Source of the DNA: Ulva prolifera
Taxonomy: Eukaryota; Chlorophyta; Ulvophyceae; Ulvales; Ulvaceae
Reading direction: 5' to 3'
DNA: 64,000 nucleotides
Assembly (NCBI GenBank): GCA_023078555.1
Contig: CM041199.1
Coordinates: 3,034,513-3,098,512, forward strand
Positions 37,143-49,131 of this stretch are shown here, piece by piece. Below the pieces are notes generated by a model that was not told the DNA's origin, searched no databases, and saw only the letters and a list, made by a program, of their open reading frames with translations. Within the stretch, counting starts at the first letter, position 1; every line of letters starts with the position of its first letter. The translations under genes were made by a program, and so were the position numbers.

Positions 37143-38229
37143 TAGCTACACCAATCTGAGCATGTCGTCCGGGAAGTGGCGCTACACACCACCGCAGAAG
37201 AGAGCGCCAATCTGCTGTTGTTTTCCATAACAGCTAGCTGTAGCAGTGCCTTCTTGCGCATTAAACTGAAAGCATCAGCGGAGGATGCATAGGCTGGCCG
37301 TGAATGGTCATGAACGTTCATCTTCCGCAATAACAGGCGTCAAAGTATATCACACAGCACGCAACGTGAGACCTGCTGCTTACAACATGACACACAAGTC
37401 TACTACCACAGCGAACTTTAGACGTATAGCTACGAGCCCATACGCGGTGTGAAGAAACGGACTAGTAACGTGCGGCTGCGGAGTGCTGTGCCGAGGGTGC
37501 TGGTGAGATCGAGCCACGGCGTGTGCTGATCTGCACGTTTACAACAAGAATGGTCGAGCTGAATCAGCGTGGACGTCTGTTGAAGGGTCCGGGGCTTTGC
37601 TGGACAGTAGCTGTGAAGCCGAGAGGCACATGTACACGCATGCATAGGTATGCATAGGAGCTTCTGCACCAGGACCTCTGCACACACGCCGCGTGTTGAT
37701 GCCGCGGGCGGCGGGGAAGGCAGCATTGGCACCGGCGGTCGCCCTCTGACGACCTCTCACCGCTTAAAGGCCACCCGGGAGGAGCAGCGCGTACGGCCGC
37801 CCTGCCTTAGGTGTCGGCACATATGCATGCTGCCGGTCTTCAGTTGTTCCAGGATTGTTGATCATCTAGCATCGATTTGCATGTGCGGCGCTGGCCTTTC
37901 CGCGACGGTGTGGCTACATGATACGCCCCTCGCCGGGTCGGCCAGCCTCTGGCACGGCAAACTGCGTGGCTGTGTGGCCTGTCGCCCTAGAGCGGCCGAA
38001 CGGCAGGCGCGCAGGCGTGATACATGGCAGCGGGAGGTGTGATGCATATCGCCCGAGTGCGTCTCTTCATGTGTGTGTTGGTGCACGTATGTTGGCCCCA
38101 GAGCCGCACGCATTTTGGCGCGATGGTGCCGATGGGTGCGTCGCGGGTTGGGGTGGTCGGTTGCGTGTCCTCAGGCGTGCGCGTGGGTGGGTGCCGGCGT
38201 GCATGGACGGTGCTGGGTGCTGGACATGG

Positions 38230-38306
38230 AGTGCATGGGCAGTGTTGGTGGGCCGTGGAGTCGGCATCATACCGACCCCACGGCCCACCAACACTGCCCA
38301 TGCACT
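38230..38306. repeat. Near-perfect hairpin, 35-bp arms with 7-base loop
   Basis: Arms of 29 perfect pairs (left 38230-38258, right 38278-38306), then one mismatch, then five more pairs, leave a 7-base loop CATCATA. The left arm begins AGTGCATGGGCAGTGTTGGT. The transcript of either strand would fold into a long stem-loop of the size of a small-RNA precursor. Confidence 0.9.
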
Positions 38307-38662
38307 GTGAACAGGATGATGTTCTGCGTGGAGTGCCGGCAGATGCATACGCACGCATGTAGTTAGAAAGGACAGAGGCCGGGCATCGGGCCGTTGCTAG
38401 GAGTTCACACGCAAACTCCACTCATTCACCAGTTCCGTGCCTGTATGTGTGAATGCATGTCCGCATGTGTGGAGTTCCTCGCGTACTGATTCTGCGGATC
38501 TACCTGCCTCTCCGGCCTGCTCCTTGTACTAGGAACATGTCCACCAATCTTGACCTAGCTCTAGCTCAGCCATCACGCAGCCTGAGCGCAGCAGATCTAG
38601 AGCTGAGCAGATCTAGAGCTGAGCACACCAGACCGTGCGAGCACACAGTCAACCTAGAGTCG

Positions 38663-38721
38663 CCAATCAAGCTTCAGTGTTTTTTTCTCCCGTTCACTCT
38701 TTTGTAAAACCAATCAAGCTT
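38663..38721 (+). mobile_element. Ultra-short retro-insert, family 2, copy 3
   Basis: Only 35 bases (38675-38709), with TCTCCCGTTCACTCTTTTGT near the 3' end, flanked by a perfect 12-base duplication CCAATCAAGCTT. Same 3' end as the copies at 43 and 62 kb. Confidence 0.75.
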
Positions 38722-39719
38722 GAGACCACGTGTGGGACTTGACCGTGGCTGTCCAATCATTCACCGCACAGCTGCAACACTGGCAGAACTCTGCGCATGC
38801 ATCAACATCACTGCTGTTTACAGACATTCCGAAAAGCAGTACTTTGGCTGTATGGTTCTGCACCAATGATTGTTCTGCAACAGGATTCGAGGCAGCGCAG
38901 GTGCTGGAGGGCTCCCACCACCGGCAGCTCGGCACCGTCCGGGCCCGGTTGCAGTGTGCTCGGCATGCTGGGGCTGAGCCATGCACACTCTGACCTGCCA
39001 GTCGCATGGGAGGTCCCGCCATGGCCTGCCAGAGCCTGCTCCAGAGACGTGGCGCCGCTTGATCACGCGCTACGGCATTGCTGTGGCGGCGATACTGCAC
39101 CTGAACGGGCACACTCGAGCTGGCGCCCTCGGCCCCGACCTCTCGGACTGCATGTGGACACTGCGGCTGCTCAAGCAGCACCTGCCAAATAGCTGTTGCA
39201 AGGCGCAGGCAGCGGACTTGGGGTCGATAGCACATGTGAGAGAAGGGAGGATTCCTGGACGCCATGATGTCTACAATTATGATGGTCGATCCGGTGAGGG
39301 CGGCCCAAAGCCCCTTGCAAAAATCGTACGTATGTGGCAGCTTCGCGGGGGGGTGCGGGTTGGAGTACAGGTTTGGAGAGGGATGGGACGCCTGGTCACG
39401 CAAGGGTGGACGCTGCCAGGCCCGAGGCAATTGATGTCGTGGCACATACTGGCTGCCTGAGCGTCCTCTGACGTCCTAGCTTCCCGATAATTTATGTACA
39501 CACACGCTCATGCCCCGAAGTGCCCACACGTACAGCTGCATACTCAGACGCCTGGGGGTGGCTGTGCGACTCGGCACACCGGCAGCCACGGTCAGGAGGC
39601 TCCGGCTGCGTCAGTGTAGCCATCACCGTGAACGTGGCCGTATGACCATCCAGCTCGCTTTGGTCATGTGTCGTAAATATTTTTTTTGCAGCAAACAGCT
39701 GCAACGCAGAATCGCCTGG

Positions 39720-39990
39720 TGTCTTGAGATCCTCCGTGATCCCAGAAATTGGGCGTTCAGAGAATCAGAGCTTGTGTGGCCTTTCCAGAAGGCGGCCGAC
39801 TATTTCATGTGGCTTCATACAACTACCTGGAAGCACGCCGTCCACATTCTCTGGCCCCAACATGTACACCTCGCTGGCCTTGATGTCGTAGCAGGCGTCT
39901 GTGTGAGTCACGGCCACGTCAGCAAGTGAGTGTTTTGATGTTCAGCTCACGAGCGGTGGGCAGGACTATTCTGGAGCCAGCGGTGGTCGT
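39720..39990 (+). pseudogene. Family A relic (A5), exon 3 only
   Basis: DPRNWAFRESELVWPFQKA corresponds to DPRKWVFGESDFEWTFHKA of A1 exon 3. Further on, GTTCAGCTCACGAGC followed by CAGGACTA matches the A1 sequence near 29056-29070. Frames are not maintained and I found no exon 1 or 2 near it. It is closer to A1 than to A2 or A3. Homology stops just before the poly-G run. Confidence 0.65.
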
Positions 39991-40014
39991 GAATGCTCCG
40001 GAGGCGGTGTTTAT

Positions 40015-40017
<3 letters not shown>

Positions 40018-40048
<31 letters not shown>
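40018..40048. repeat. Poly-G tract, 31 bases
   Basis: The longest homopolymer in the window, directly after the A5 relic. A strong G-quadruplex candidate; the exact length may be unreliable. Confidence 0.9.
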
Positions 40049-40355
40049 CTCGTATGGTGTGCGTGTGTTGGTGCGGCCAGCACATTCGGTGTTGCAGGTG
40101 GGGTTGTGTGGCGGTGGTGCCCTGGACTTGTTTCACATGGGAGGCCGCATGCGATGTCGCATGGCTGTGTTTCATTTCAGTGCAGTCCCGGTGCCGCAAC
40201 CTGCATCTACGACTGACTCCTTGCAACACAAAACGTGACTTTCAGGATATTTCTGGCAAAAGGTTGCAGCCCGCTGGCCAACAAGCCGCACAGGCCTGTG
40301 GCAGGTGTGTGCGTGACGTGTCCACCATCAACGGCAATCACAGAGTATCGCACAG

Positions 40356-40495
40356 ACACAAACCAGGGCGCCGTGGGTGTGTTGGGGTGTGCTGCGTGTG
40401 GCTTGCTGCGTGGTGTGCGGTTCCCCTGGTTGTTGCTCGCGGTGCTGCTCGCCTCGCTTGCTTTGTCCTTGTAACACACAAACCAGGGCGCCGTG
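40356..40495 (+). mobile_element. Short retro-insert, family 1, copy d
   Basis: Body 40376-40475 (100 bp), very close to copy c, ends CTTTGTCCTTGTAAC. It is flanked by a perfect 20-base duplication ACACAAACCAGGGCGCCGTG, the longest in the window, so it is probably recent. Confidence 0.88.
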
Positions 40496-40499
40496 CAAC

Positions 40500-42590
40500 G
40501 TCAACAGCCGACATATTCCCGCCACTGCGTAGGTTTTCAACATAGAAGAGGGTACACCCGAAATACTGTTGCTTACATCTGCAAGCGTGGCGGGGGTGCT
40601 GCAACACATTGCGAGGTGGTACACGACTGCAGCTGATGGCATTTCAGAGTGCAATGAAACTCGCACCCGCAGGAGCTGCGGTGCAGGCCTGAGTTACGAA
40701 CTCGCATGAATCTGTAGGTTTCAAGTGTGTCAACGGCAACGGGGCTGAGAAGGTTCGGGCGTGGGTCGATGTGTGTACTCCTGTGGTCTGACCATCCGCA
40801 GCAACGCATGATATATGCAAGACTACCCCGCGAGCTACCCCGCGAAGGTGCTGAAACAACTATGTCTTCAATTGGCGCTATATACAGCCGTCGGATGTGA
40901 TGTGCTGTGTTGTGCGCAGGCAACTGCAACATCACCGTCGACCGGATGGTCGTGCGCTGCGGAATTGAATAGTACAGTGCGCCAGTTTTATGTGACACGA
41001 ATGGCACACCTTGAAATCACACAAAGAAATGCACACTGGGCTGCCTGGGCGTCGGAAAAGTATGCTTGTGGCTGCTTCTACTCGGCGTGGCTCAGACAAT
41101 CGTGGCTCAGACAGCCCGACATTACAATGCGCGCAGTCAACGAATCACCATGGAAGGAATCGCATACGGTAGTTGGCCGGTGTTAGAAGTAGATTGCTGC
41201 GATCGCGGCTTCGTGCCCGCCCGAGCATCCATCCCAGGTCAGATGCCGGTGCTGACGACTAATTGCAAGTACAATGTGATTTTTACCGCCCGGTTTGATT
41301 TGCATCTAATCTATCTGGTGCGTTGGGCACTCTTGCGCCATGTTTCCCCTCATGCACCTGCCAGAGCGCTGCACCATGCCAGACGTTTCATGGCTACAGG
41401 TAACGCTGATGGCTTACCATCGCACGTTTGTCCCCGGACAACGGGCGAGTGAAAGCCATTGCACGACTTCTTACATGAAGAGGAGCACTCACGCATTGTA
41501 GGCGCAGGCATGGAGGCACATATGAAGGCGGAATAGCTATTCAATCTGACGGCCTCGCAGCGTATAGCAAGCATGATCACGTATGGTGTAGAGCCGGGTA
41601 GAAGTGGTCACATGACATCCAGTGCTCTGAAGGACGATACATATTGAATTAGCAAAAAATGAACGCTCTTGGTACGAGACTGCCCGTGTCAGGACCAGCG
41701 ATATGCTACTCCATACTCTCTTAACGTTAACACGGGCTGCACAGCATCAAAGTGGGCGCGCCGGGTCTTACTGATACATTTTTCAGTGGAAGAGGAGGCT
41801 GTGAGCGGGGAGGACATGCGGATGCGCAGTGGTAGCCAGCGTGTGTGCTGCTGCAGCCACGGGTGCATTGACACTGGTCCTCACAAGGTTCACGAACTTC
41901 CACCAGTGTTGCCACGAGAAATATGTAAGATATGTAAAACCCTTGATTGGTCAATCTCAGGAGCCACCGTTTGTCACTGACTCATCTCGGCCACACAGCT
42001 GTCTGGCTGTCTAATCAGAGATTGAGAAGCTGCAGGGCAATGCATCCCACCAAACTTGGTGATATCATGACTCTATCTTCTCTCCTGGCCTTCACCGTAT
42101 CACTTCAGATTCAAAACGGTTTGTTTGTACAGGTGGAATGCAGACAGCCTTGCAATGGGTGGCATGGATTCGAACCACAGTACAGCACTGTTAGCTATCT
42201 TGCAGAAGCAAGGGCCTCAGCAATCAGATTTGCAGCATATTGAATTTTCAAATGATGAATTTGCCTAAACGAACACAGTTCCAGAACTCTCATGAAGAGT
42301 AGCGCGGACGCAGACACACAGATAACGTTCGCTTTGCAGCCTCAAGCAATGGCCGACTGTCGCGTGGCGTACACACACGTACACATACGTAGTGCATAGT
42401 TGAGACGGCTGAACGTGATCAGATAGCGCTAGCCATGCCACAAACGTGCATATGCATATGCAGTATCCTGCTGCGGCCGCGAGGAGGCCGCGAGGAGGAT
42501 ACTTCGGCGGCGGCGCTTCACGTGCCGTTTCGCGTCCGAGCTCCGGATTCGGACAGGCGAGGCAATGACTCGTTCCGAAATGAGCCAGTG
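40500..42590. other. Intergenic; only weak candidate frames
   Basis: About 2.1 kb between copy d and the A2 promoter. Besides the small secreted candidate listed at 41066-41452 there is a minus frame at 41727-41954 with clustered cysteines (CQCTRGC) after a hydrophobic start. I cannot support it as a gene. Confidence 0.4.
41066..41452 (+). CDS. Possible small secreted protein, 128 residues
   Basis: Starts MWLLLLGVAQTIVAQTA, which looks like a signal peptide, followed by VLEVDCCDRGFVPARAS and TTNCKYNVIF. No family recognised. The frame lies upstream of A2 in a region without other genes. The C-terminal half is Arg/His-rich and less convincing, and there is no homologous copy in the window to support it, so it may be a chance frame. 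Confidence 0.2.
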   Translation: MWLLLLGVAQTIVAQTARHYNARSQRITMEGIAYGSWPVLEVDCCDRGFVPARASIPGQMPVLTTNCKYNVIFTARFDLHLIYLVRWALLRHVSPHAPARALHHARRFMATGNADGLPSHVCPRTTGE

Positions 42591-42597
42591 GAGGATG

Positions 42598-42603
42598 TAT
42601 AAG
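42598..42603 (+). promoter_or_regulatory. TATA box of A2
   Basis: GTATAAGGCC, 143-148 bases before the A2 start codon. The matching place in A3 reads TATATAAGGCC. A CCAGT in A2 stands where A3 has CCAAT. Confidence 0.6.
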
Positions 42604-42745
42604 GCCTCGAACGATGCACGACTTGACATGCTTAAGCTTGGACCTTCCTGCTGACATTCATACATGATTTTCAAGTTCGCGGCATAGATATAGTCGCGCC
42701 TAGTCACACCAGCGAGCGTTCAGCTGTATATACCGCACACACAAA

Positions 42746-45647
42746 ATGACGGGTTCCCACTTTCGGGTCACACTATTACTTGGTGTCCTTCTCGTGGCCA
42801 TGGGGGCAATGATCACGACCGTCGCTGGCCAAGACGTCACAAGTACGCTTTTTCTCAGCGAATATGGAGGGGATACATATATTCACATGCTGTAGCAGCG
42901 GTGTCCAGACTCGCAACATACACCGTTCACAAAAGAGGAGGCGTCACGGTGTTCATATAACACGCGCATATGTATCAAGTGCATGCCAACTGCACGTGCT
43001 AAATGTACAAAAGAGCCATGCGGATGAGAGTTCGGTTTCAGTGCGTGTTTTCTCCCGTCCACTCTTTTGTAACAACAAAAGAGCCAACTGCACGTGCTGA
43101 GTACTCGCCGCGGGCTGCGCACTGCAAACTGCAGCGACCCGACTCCGCGGCGGAGGCTATAGCGATAGCTATATCTTTAGTCTCTACTGCACCGGCACCG
43201 CTGCAGCCTGCGCTGCGTGCTGGCAACCATCGAACTCGACGTGGTGGCACGCCGCGGCCGAGCACTGCTGCTGATGGCATTTCGAGCATTGCTGCCGATC
43301 GCGAAGTGATGTCGTATTTTGCATTATATGGTCTGTCATGAGCACTCCAAGGAACTGTTTCAGCGATACGCTAGCTGTATTTGCACGGTACAGCTGGCAC
43401 TGTTTCTGCATCCTTGGTCGTAGTGAAGACGCCCGGCGTTCACATGGCATATGCATGCTTGCAAGCAGTAGCATGCTACTGCTATCTCACAGGCACATCA
43501 TGATATGCATGCAGCTCAAGAAGTTGGCTTCTGGGGCCAGCTAGTTCTTCTTGAGCTACGACATGCCAGCACCTGCAGCTGGGACATATGTCGTTTTTTT
43601 TTGCTAAAAGCCAGCTGCAGGGCCTGGCCACCATTGCAAGGGCATGCCCTTCAGAAACTGTTCCATGGATGGGTGGATGAGGCTGTTGTGAGCCATGCAC
43701 CTGCATGCATAAAGCTATCTGATCTAATCTACAGGCATTCAGCAAGCAGGATACTCAGATTGCAGTGAATGTCTACAGCTGAGTATGTTGTGCTGGTAAT
43801 ATCATGAAAGAGCTGCATTGTGGGGTGGCTACAAGGTCTTCAGAATTCTTGAACAGACATGCATGGTGTGGCCTCTATCCTGTAGGCTATCCATGAGCCT
43901 GGCCAGTTGTCAGGGATGGCGTATTGCTTTCAGCGCAGATTTTCAGGACAGTTTGTCTCAGCTCAGCTCACGCTCTGTCAATCTTCAGGTCACTGTCTCT
44001 AAGGTATAAAGTAACACACAGAAAGGGATTGATATGCATAAGCATGGAATCATCCAGATACATACCTACACCATGGATACCAGAGTGACTGAATTGGGTT
44101 CACCCCTCGAAGGATAGACTGATCAGTTGCCCATGCAAAGTCATGCTGCAGCCATGCATGCACTCTGTGATCTGCTGAAGCAAGGGCAGTGCATCAACTC
44201 TGAAGCATGTACAGCATAAAAACAATTCCCTCTGATGAAATCTATGTTGGGCGTTTGCAGCACCGCATGGCAGCATGGCATCATTCAGTTGAGTGCCACC
44301 TGGCACAACCAGTGCACCATACCAGTAGCATTGTCATGTCGCTGCTCAGCATGTCATGGACTGCCATCCAGAAATGTTATCTGAAATTTTAAAATAGTTC
44401 TGTCTGCGCAGGCCTGACCATTTGAACCATAGCCACGCACGATGAGGCTGCAGCCAGCTGCAGAACTACTTATCAGCATGGCGAAATTACCCATCGTGTG
44501 GCTGTGGAGATGATCCTGGCACTGCCAGAATGAGTCGGTGAATGCAGGGTCAACCACAAAGACGTCTCGTCGCGGGAGTCGATTTCCAAAGTTCCCTGGC
44601 ATCAAGCCCCGTGCGCGGCAGTGCAAGTCTGTGCCGTTCGGAGTCGAGAAGTTCCTCCGAGCCCAGACGGGGTTTCCCTCTAACCTCCGCCAGTTCTTCC
44701 CCCCAGCCTTTGACGTTCTCGGGGAAGCGACTCCTCCTGCCATGGCTGGTGCCACACCTCCCAGCATCTTTGCCTTGGCCGACATCCACGGAGCCATGGA
44801 CGCCTGGGTGCAGCAGCAGATTGAGTGCGAGTGCGGGGGCAACAAGGACAGCGCCGGCTGCCGATACAAAGACTGGCAGCCCTGGAAGGCGGTCAAAGCG
44901 ACCGTGGAGACCTGCGGGACTGGCAGCGGCAAGCGCGAGGAGATCAGGGTGAAGATCAAAGCCAAGAACGTGTTTGTGTTTGCCCAGGTTCGGCCCACAT
45001 TGCCACGATACACGTGTGACGAGTGTGACATGCAGGCGCACGCCGCAGGTCTACCAGGCAATCTATGTGTTTGTGATGCTCAAGCCATTCATGATTGGCA
45101 TCTCTATTCGTGGATAGCTTGTTTGAGGCTGGACGGCCCTGAACCCACGCTGCCAGCGACTGCAGTGCCGAGTTGGATCGTGTACGGTCAGCTGTTCGCT
45201 ATATCTGTTCACTATATGTTCTCTATGTCTGTTCACTAACAGACACTCCTACTGCTGCAGTCGGTCGATGCGCTGACTGCCACAGGCTTCGACTTCCAGG
45301 CCACAGACGCCATCTTCGGCGACAAGCTGACATCCAAGACGCCCATCGACACCAGCAAGTGGGTGTTTGGCGAGTCCAACTTTGAGTGGACGTTCAACAA
45401 GAACGTCGATGTGGACATGGGGCTCGTCAACTTCTTCCTGCGCACGGGCGAGCCACCGCCAAACTCTGACGCCAACAAGTGGACGCCGCTGGACCTGACG
45501 CCGTACCGGGCCGAGTTCCAGGTGAAGGCCAAGTCGGGGAGCGAGTGCCTGATCGTGGAAGCCATGAAGAAGGATGACACGTACCTGCCCATCGAAGACG
45601 GGGAAGAACAGGATTCGTTCGACACGCCCAAGATCATCCAGTGCTGA
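42746..45647 (+). CDS. Secreted cysteine-rich protein, family A, copy A2
   Basis: Exons 42746-42842, 44548-44987, 45261-45647; 307 residues; phases 1 and 0. Exon 1 is the signal peptide (VTLLLGVLLVAMGAMITTVA, then GQD). Exon 2 carries PKFPG, QCKSVPFGVEKFLRAQ, the shared cysteine motif CECGGNKDSAGC and ends VFVFAQ. Exon 3 carries DTSKWVFGESNFEWTFN, VDMGLVNFFLRTGEPPPNSD, NKWTPLDLTPYRAEFQ, an acidic stretch and the terminal IIQC. Seven cysteines follow the signal; an odd number with one at the very C-terminus suggests a free or intermolecular cysteine (inference). Intron 1 is 1705 bases, carries a family-2 insert and is homologous to that of A3. Function unknown; likely extracellular. Confidence 0.85.
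43007..43086 (+). mobile_element. Ultra-short retro-insert, family 2, copy 1, in A2 intron 1
   Basis: Body 43019-43074 (56 bp) ends CACTCTTTTGTAACA and is flanked by a perfect 12-base duplication ACAAAAGAGCCA. The neighbouring AACTGCACGTGCT also occurs on both sides, so a second small rearrangement may be layered here. Confidence 0.7.
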
Positions 45648-48261
45648 CACAGCAGCAGTTGTTGGTGGACTGCCCCGTGCCGGTGCCACGCGTAGAGAGT
45701 CACACGGATGGGGTTGCTAGAGATCGCGTGGTGACGCGGCGTCCAGGTGGTTTCTGGTGCGAGCGCGCGCAGTGGGGCAGGAGGGGGTGCCTGCCTGTTG
45801 CATCCTCTGAAGTCTACATGCACTGTACTCAAGGGGGGAGGGGTGAGAGGGGACTGTGTTGCTGTGGGGTATAGCCGCACGGGCTCCCATTTCAGTTGGA
45901 CGCGGACGATGAAACTGCCCTGGGGAGGTATGTGTGGAACTTGTGAGGTGTTTTTCGAGATGAGAATAATTGGCCTCGCTCCTGAACAAGGCGGCGTCGC
46001 GGGTTATGTTGGCGGTTTTCTTGGTGTGTACTTGGCTGATGGAATTGAGGGACAGGTGTGCCCTCGCAGAGAGATGTGTGCTGTACAGCAGATGCACTCT
46101 GTGGCATGGCAAGGAGTGAAATAAGCGTTTTGTGCAGCCGACTCGGCGGTGTACATGTCAGTGGCGTGGTGGGCAGGAGCTCACAGTGAATGAAGGGAAG
46201 GAAGAGATGGCGAGATGGAAGCGTGTTTTTTGCTGTGTCTAAAGAGTTGTAAATGCGTGTTTTTATGATCCAGAGCTACCATTCTGACTTGTGCGTGGAT
46301 ATGCAAAACTGTAGCATGTGTCCCTTCTGTCCCTGACAAGTCAACTGAAATCAATGCTTTAATCTGGCCATGCACCATCGCATGCACATCTCGGACGCAC
46401 TCCAGTATAATGCAAAGCAATATTGTGGGATCGAGTTGTGTGACCTGGTCAGTGTCGTGTCAAAGTGTATGCTGTGCTGCTCGTATGATGGCCAACGCTC
46501 CTGGGTCGCGAGGGACCCTGTCAGGACTATGATCCGTGAAGCAGACCCCCGCATCAGATGTATCTGTCATTGTTCTGGTTTGCCTCTACTGCTTGAGTCT
46601 GACAAGAACACAGCATAGATCTTTTGTCAATACACACTGGAATATGCAGGTGGGGTACCAGCTGCGTCTAGATGGATGTGGACCTCAGGCATCGGCACAG
46701 GCTAGACATCAGCTACCCGCATGTGGTTCCCAGATGACACATGAGAGTAATGTAGTTCATTTGCTCTTCTTTCAGCAGTTGTCCTTGAGCACAACGGGAG
46801 GGAACCATCAGGGCTGGGAAGCAGGCACAGTGCCTGCTCGCCTGAGAAAGTAAGTCACGATAGTCACGAAGATGCCACGGCACGGGTAACACACATGAAT
46901 GGGGTGCACAGTGTTGTATCGCTGCCAGGGCCAGTACGGCAATGTCCACAGATGGGTACTGAGCTCAGTTTTGCGCGGAAGAGGTTGGCAGGCAAGCACA
47001 CGTGAACCACAAGTGAAGAACAGCACCAGGCAGCTACCTGTCGAAGTGCACAAACTTGAGCTATAAATGGAAGCGCACAGCCGTGATTAGACGCTGCTGT
47101 GCAGCTGCTAGTCAGTGATGCAGTGGCAATGAGCAGTGGACAGTCTGGACACAGCGCCCACTGCGAGAGTCGTGATGAGCACACAAAAACGCATTACGTC
47201 CAGCACACTGACATAAATGTATCGCAACAGGCAACCGCGATCAGTATCAGCCAAGCAGCGACTGGCGACCATGGAAACTTTTCGCGTGTTGACCAGCGCA
47301 CGGATGGAAAGCGCAGATCTAGCTGAGGGCATACGGTGTACATATAAGATTGCAGAGAAGGGAATGGTCTTCAGCGGAGCATCTACGATTGGGAATTCGG
47401 CGACATCTTCTGTGCACCATGTCAGGGCGAACAGTCAGTTTATTTTTTCGATGGGTCTCGTCCCAGGCTGCAGCCTTGCAAGTGTGTTAATAAGCGCAAT
47501 TCGAAGCTCTGTCAACGGTCATGACGGCTGATCATCCCACAGAGATGGCGACTGTAGTTGGCTCGCGTTCAGAGTACCACAGTAGTCCTGGCGCGTTTAG
47601 GAACGTTGAGAGAGTCCGGCACTAATGAATGAATGTAGACATTCATATGCGCGGCCTGTCGTGCGCCTGAGGCACATTCACACTAGCCTGGAATCGAAGG
47701 AGGCCTCTTCTACATGCGCAGCCGGGGTGCTTGTCGGCCCCCCTAGACACCCCATGCGTTGCACCTCCGGAGGACGTGCAACAGCATGTCTGCGACAGTG
47801 CAGCTGTCCTTACACGACGAGGACGGTTTCGCTAAGATTTCATCGGGGACGGCCACGATCGTTGTTTCTGGGGGCTGAAACCACATGCATGCATGGCGCC
47901 AGCATGCTATGTGCATAGCATTGCAATAGTGGCCCACTGTAGCTGCCTATAGAGGCACATGAGCAAGCCTGGGCCCTCCACGCCCAGCCGAGTTGTTCAT
48001 CAAAGCCACAAATGCATCCTAGACCAACTTCATAGATTTTCATGCGACGCACTGCGTCTGGCAGATCTCTGGGGGTAAACTTAAGAAAAGACGCAGAACA
48101 GACATGTAGTTGTATATAGTGACCTTGTTGCTGACACTATATGACAAACTATTCCATAACATACTATTTAGTATTATACAATGTGGCCAAGGTCTCCACT
48201 GTCTCTCCTTCGCAGCAGCCGGCGGGAGGGCGCCCTCCCCGCTGATAGATTCACGAGCTGA
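45648..48261. other. 3' flank of A2, duplicated downstream of A3
   Basis: Matches 52842-55490. Identity is very high to about 46553, then falls sharply, and rises again around 47100-48260. TGTAAA at 46248 (and 53442 after A3) is a candidate polyadenylation signal. Short frames here occur in both copies because of the duplication and are not evidence of coding. Confidence 0.6.
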
Positions 48262-48466
48262 GCGATCCCCACAAAGACTCATGCCTACGTGTGGCCATTG
48301 CATGCGTACTCCCGCAGAGCAAGCCATTCACCGCCGCCGTCGACCACAGCGACGGCGTCACCGATGTCAAGGAGCCCCCCGGGCTGCCACTGCCGCCATC
48401 GATGTTAACCACACACCCCTCTGCGTCGGAGTCCTCCACCTCCGCATACTCCTCGGCAAAGTCCTG
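48262..48466 (-). pseudogene. Family B relic, 3' end only
   Basis: Matches the 3' end of B1 (55493-55735): the antisense reads through GGSGSPGGS, as in B2, and stops where the sequence departs after CTCGGCAAAGTCCT. About four fifths of the gene is missing; the break coincides with the start of LINE-like and repeat sequence. It occupies the same place relative to A2 that B1 occupies relative to A3. Confidence 0.7.
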
Positions 48467-48519
48467 CCGTGCACTGCGATCGGAGCTTCGGGACCAGCTC
48501 AGTCATAAACATTGTGAAG

Positions 48520-49020
48520 GCGCGCAGATTCCACATCCACATACTTCATGCGACCACATGGTTGTTTCGACACGGGTTTGCGGTTAAAAGCAGAGGCACG
48601 GCTGCGCATTAGCCCTGCTGGAGTTGCATCTAAGACGGCCCGCAAGAGCGTGGAACAGAAAAACCCGGACGGCAGGCGGGAAGCAGCGTGGCTCAGGAGC
48701 GCGTCGGGGGGGCCGGCAGTGCAGGTGTTGCCACCGAACCAGACCACGCCATGGTCTGCAAGAAGGTGGCAAAGGAGACCCAGATGCGCCATGATAACCT
48801 GGCTCGTGCCTTGCGCCTGGTCGCCTCTTACGCCGGACTCGCGAGGGGCGCGGGTGTGGAGCTGAATCGCCGCGGGGACATCGTCCCACTGGCAGCGGCC
48901 ACATCCCCCAACTGACCGACGAACCTCACGGAACGCGGCATGGTCAGGCACGTCCCGCCGGAAGCGGCCCCGCTTCCTGTCCTCCGCCCGCTCCGCCGTC
49001 ACTCACTACGAGGGACGTTG
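48520..49020 (+). mobile_element. Fragment of a non-LTR retrotransposon polyprotein (tentative)
   Basis: A plus frame contains DHAMVCKKVAKETQMRHDNL followed by ARALRLVASYAGL. This resembles the C-terminal region of LINE reverse-transcriptase proteins, in which a GDH.L.C zinc-knuckle-like stretch precedes RHN.L...L....AGL. Frames are not continuous, so it is a broken copy. It begins where the family B relic is cut. No reverse transcriptase core (YxDD) is visible. Confidence 0.35.
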
Positions 49021-49044
49021 TCCTGCATATGTGCTTGCTTTAGG

Positions 49045-49131
49045 CCTGGCTATGTGTTACAAGGGAACAGCCGGAGGGGCCGGTATTACCGCCAGGAAGC
49101 AAGCAAGCACACAAACAACCCTGTCTATGTG
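49045..49131 (-). mobile_element. Short retro-insert, family 1, copy g2
   Basis: Body 49057-49119 (63 bp) begins (antisense 3' end) TTACAAGGGAACAGCC and is flanked by CCTGGCTATGTG and CCTGTCTATGTG. It is more diverged than copy g, next to which it lies at the same target. Confidence 0.6.

Larger units (their letters stand above)
33650..38662. other. No recognised gene; several inverted repeats
   Basis: About 5 kb without a supported gene. It contains inverted repeats at 33922-33990, 37085-37142 and 38230-38306, a GC palindrome near 36208-36226, and a 16-base unit GCAGATCTAGAGCTGA repeated at 38591-38622. A 12-base spacer between two copies of GAAAAGAAAATCT lies at 35750-35787. Confidence 0.45.

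Noticed and set aside
42169-42179. GGATTCGAACC, a tRNA B-box-like sequence (minus strand)
   Set aside because: No A box, acceptor stem or anticodon arm can be drawn around it.
46181-46420. 79-residue minus frame almost identical to one at 53375-53614
   Set aside because: The conservation follows from the segmental duplication, and the region is probably the 3' untranslated part of A2/A3.
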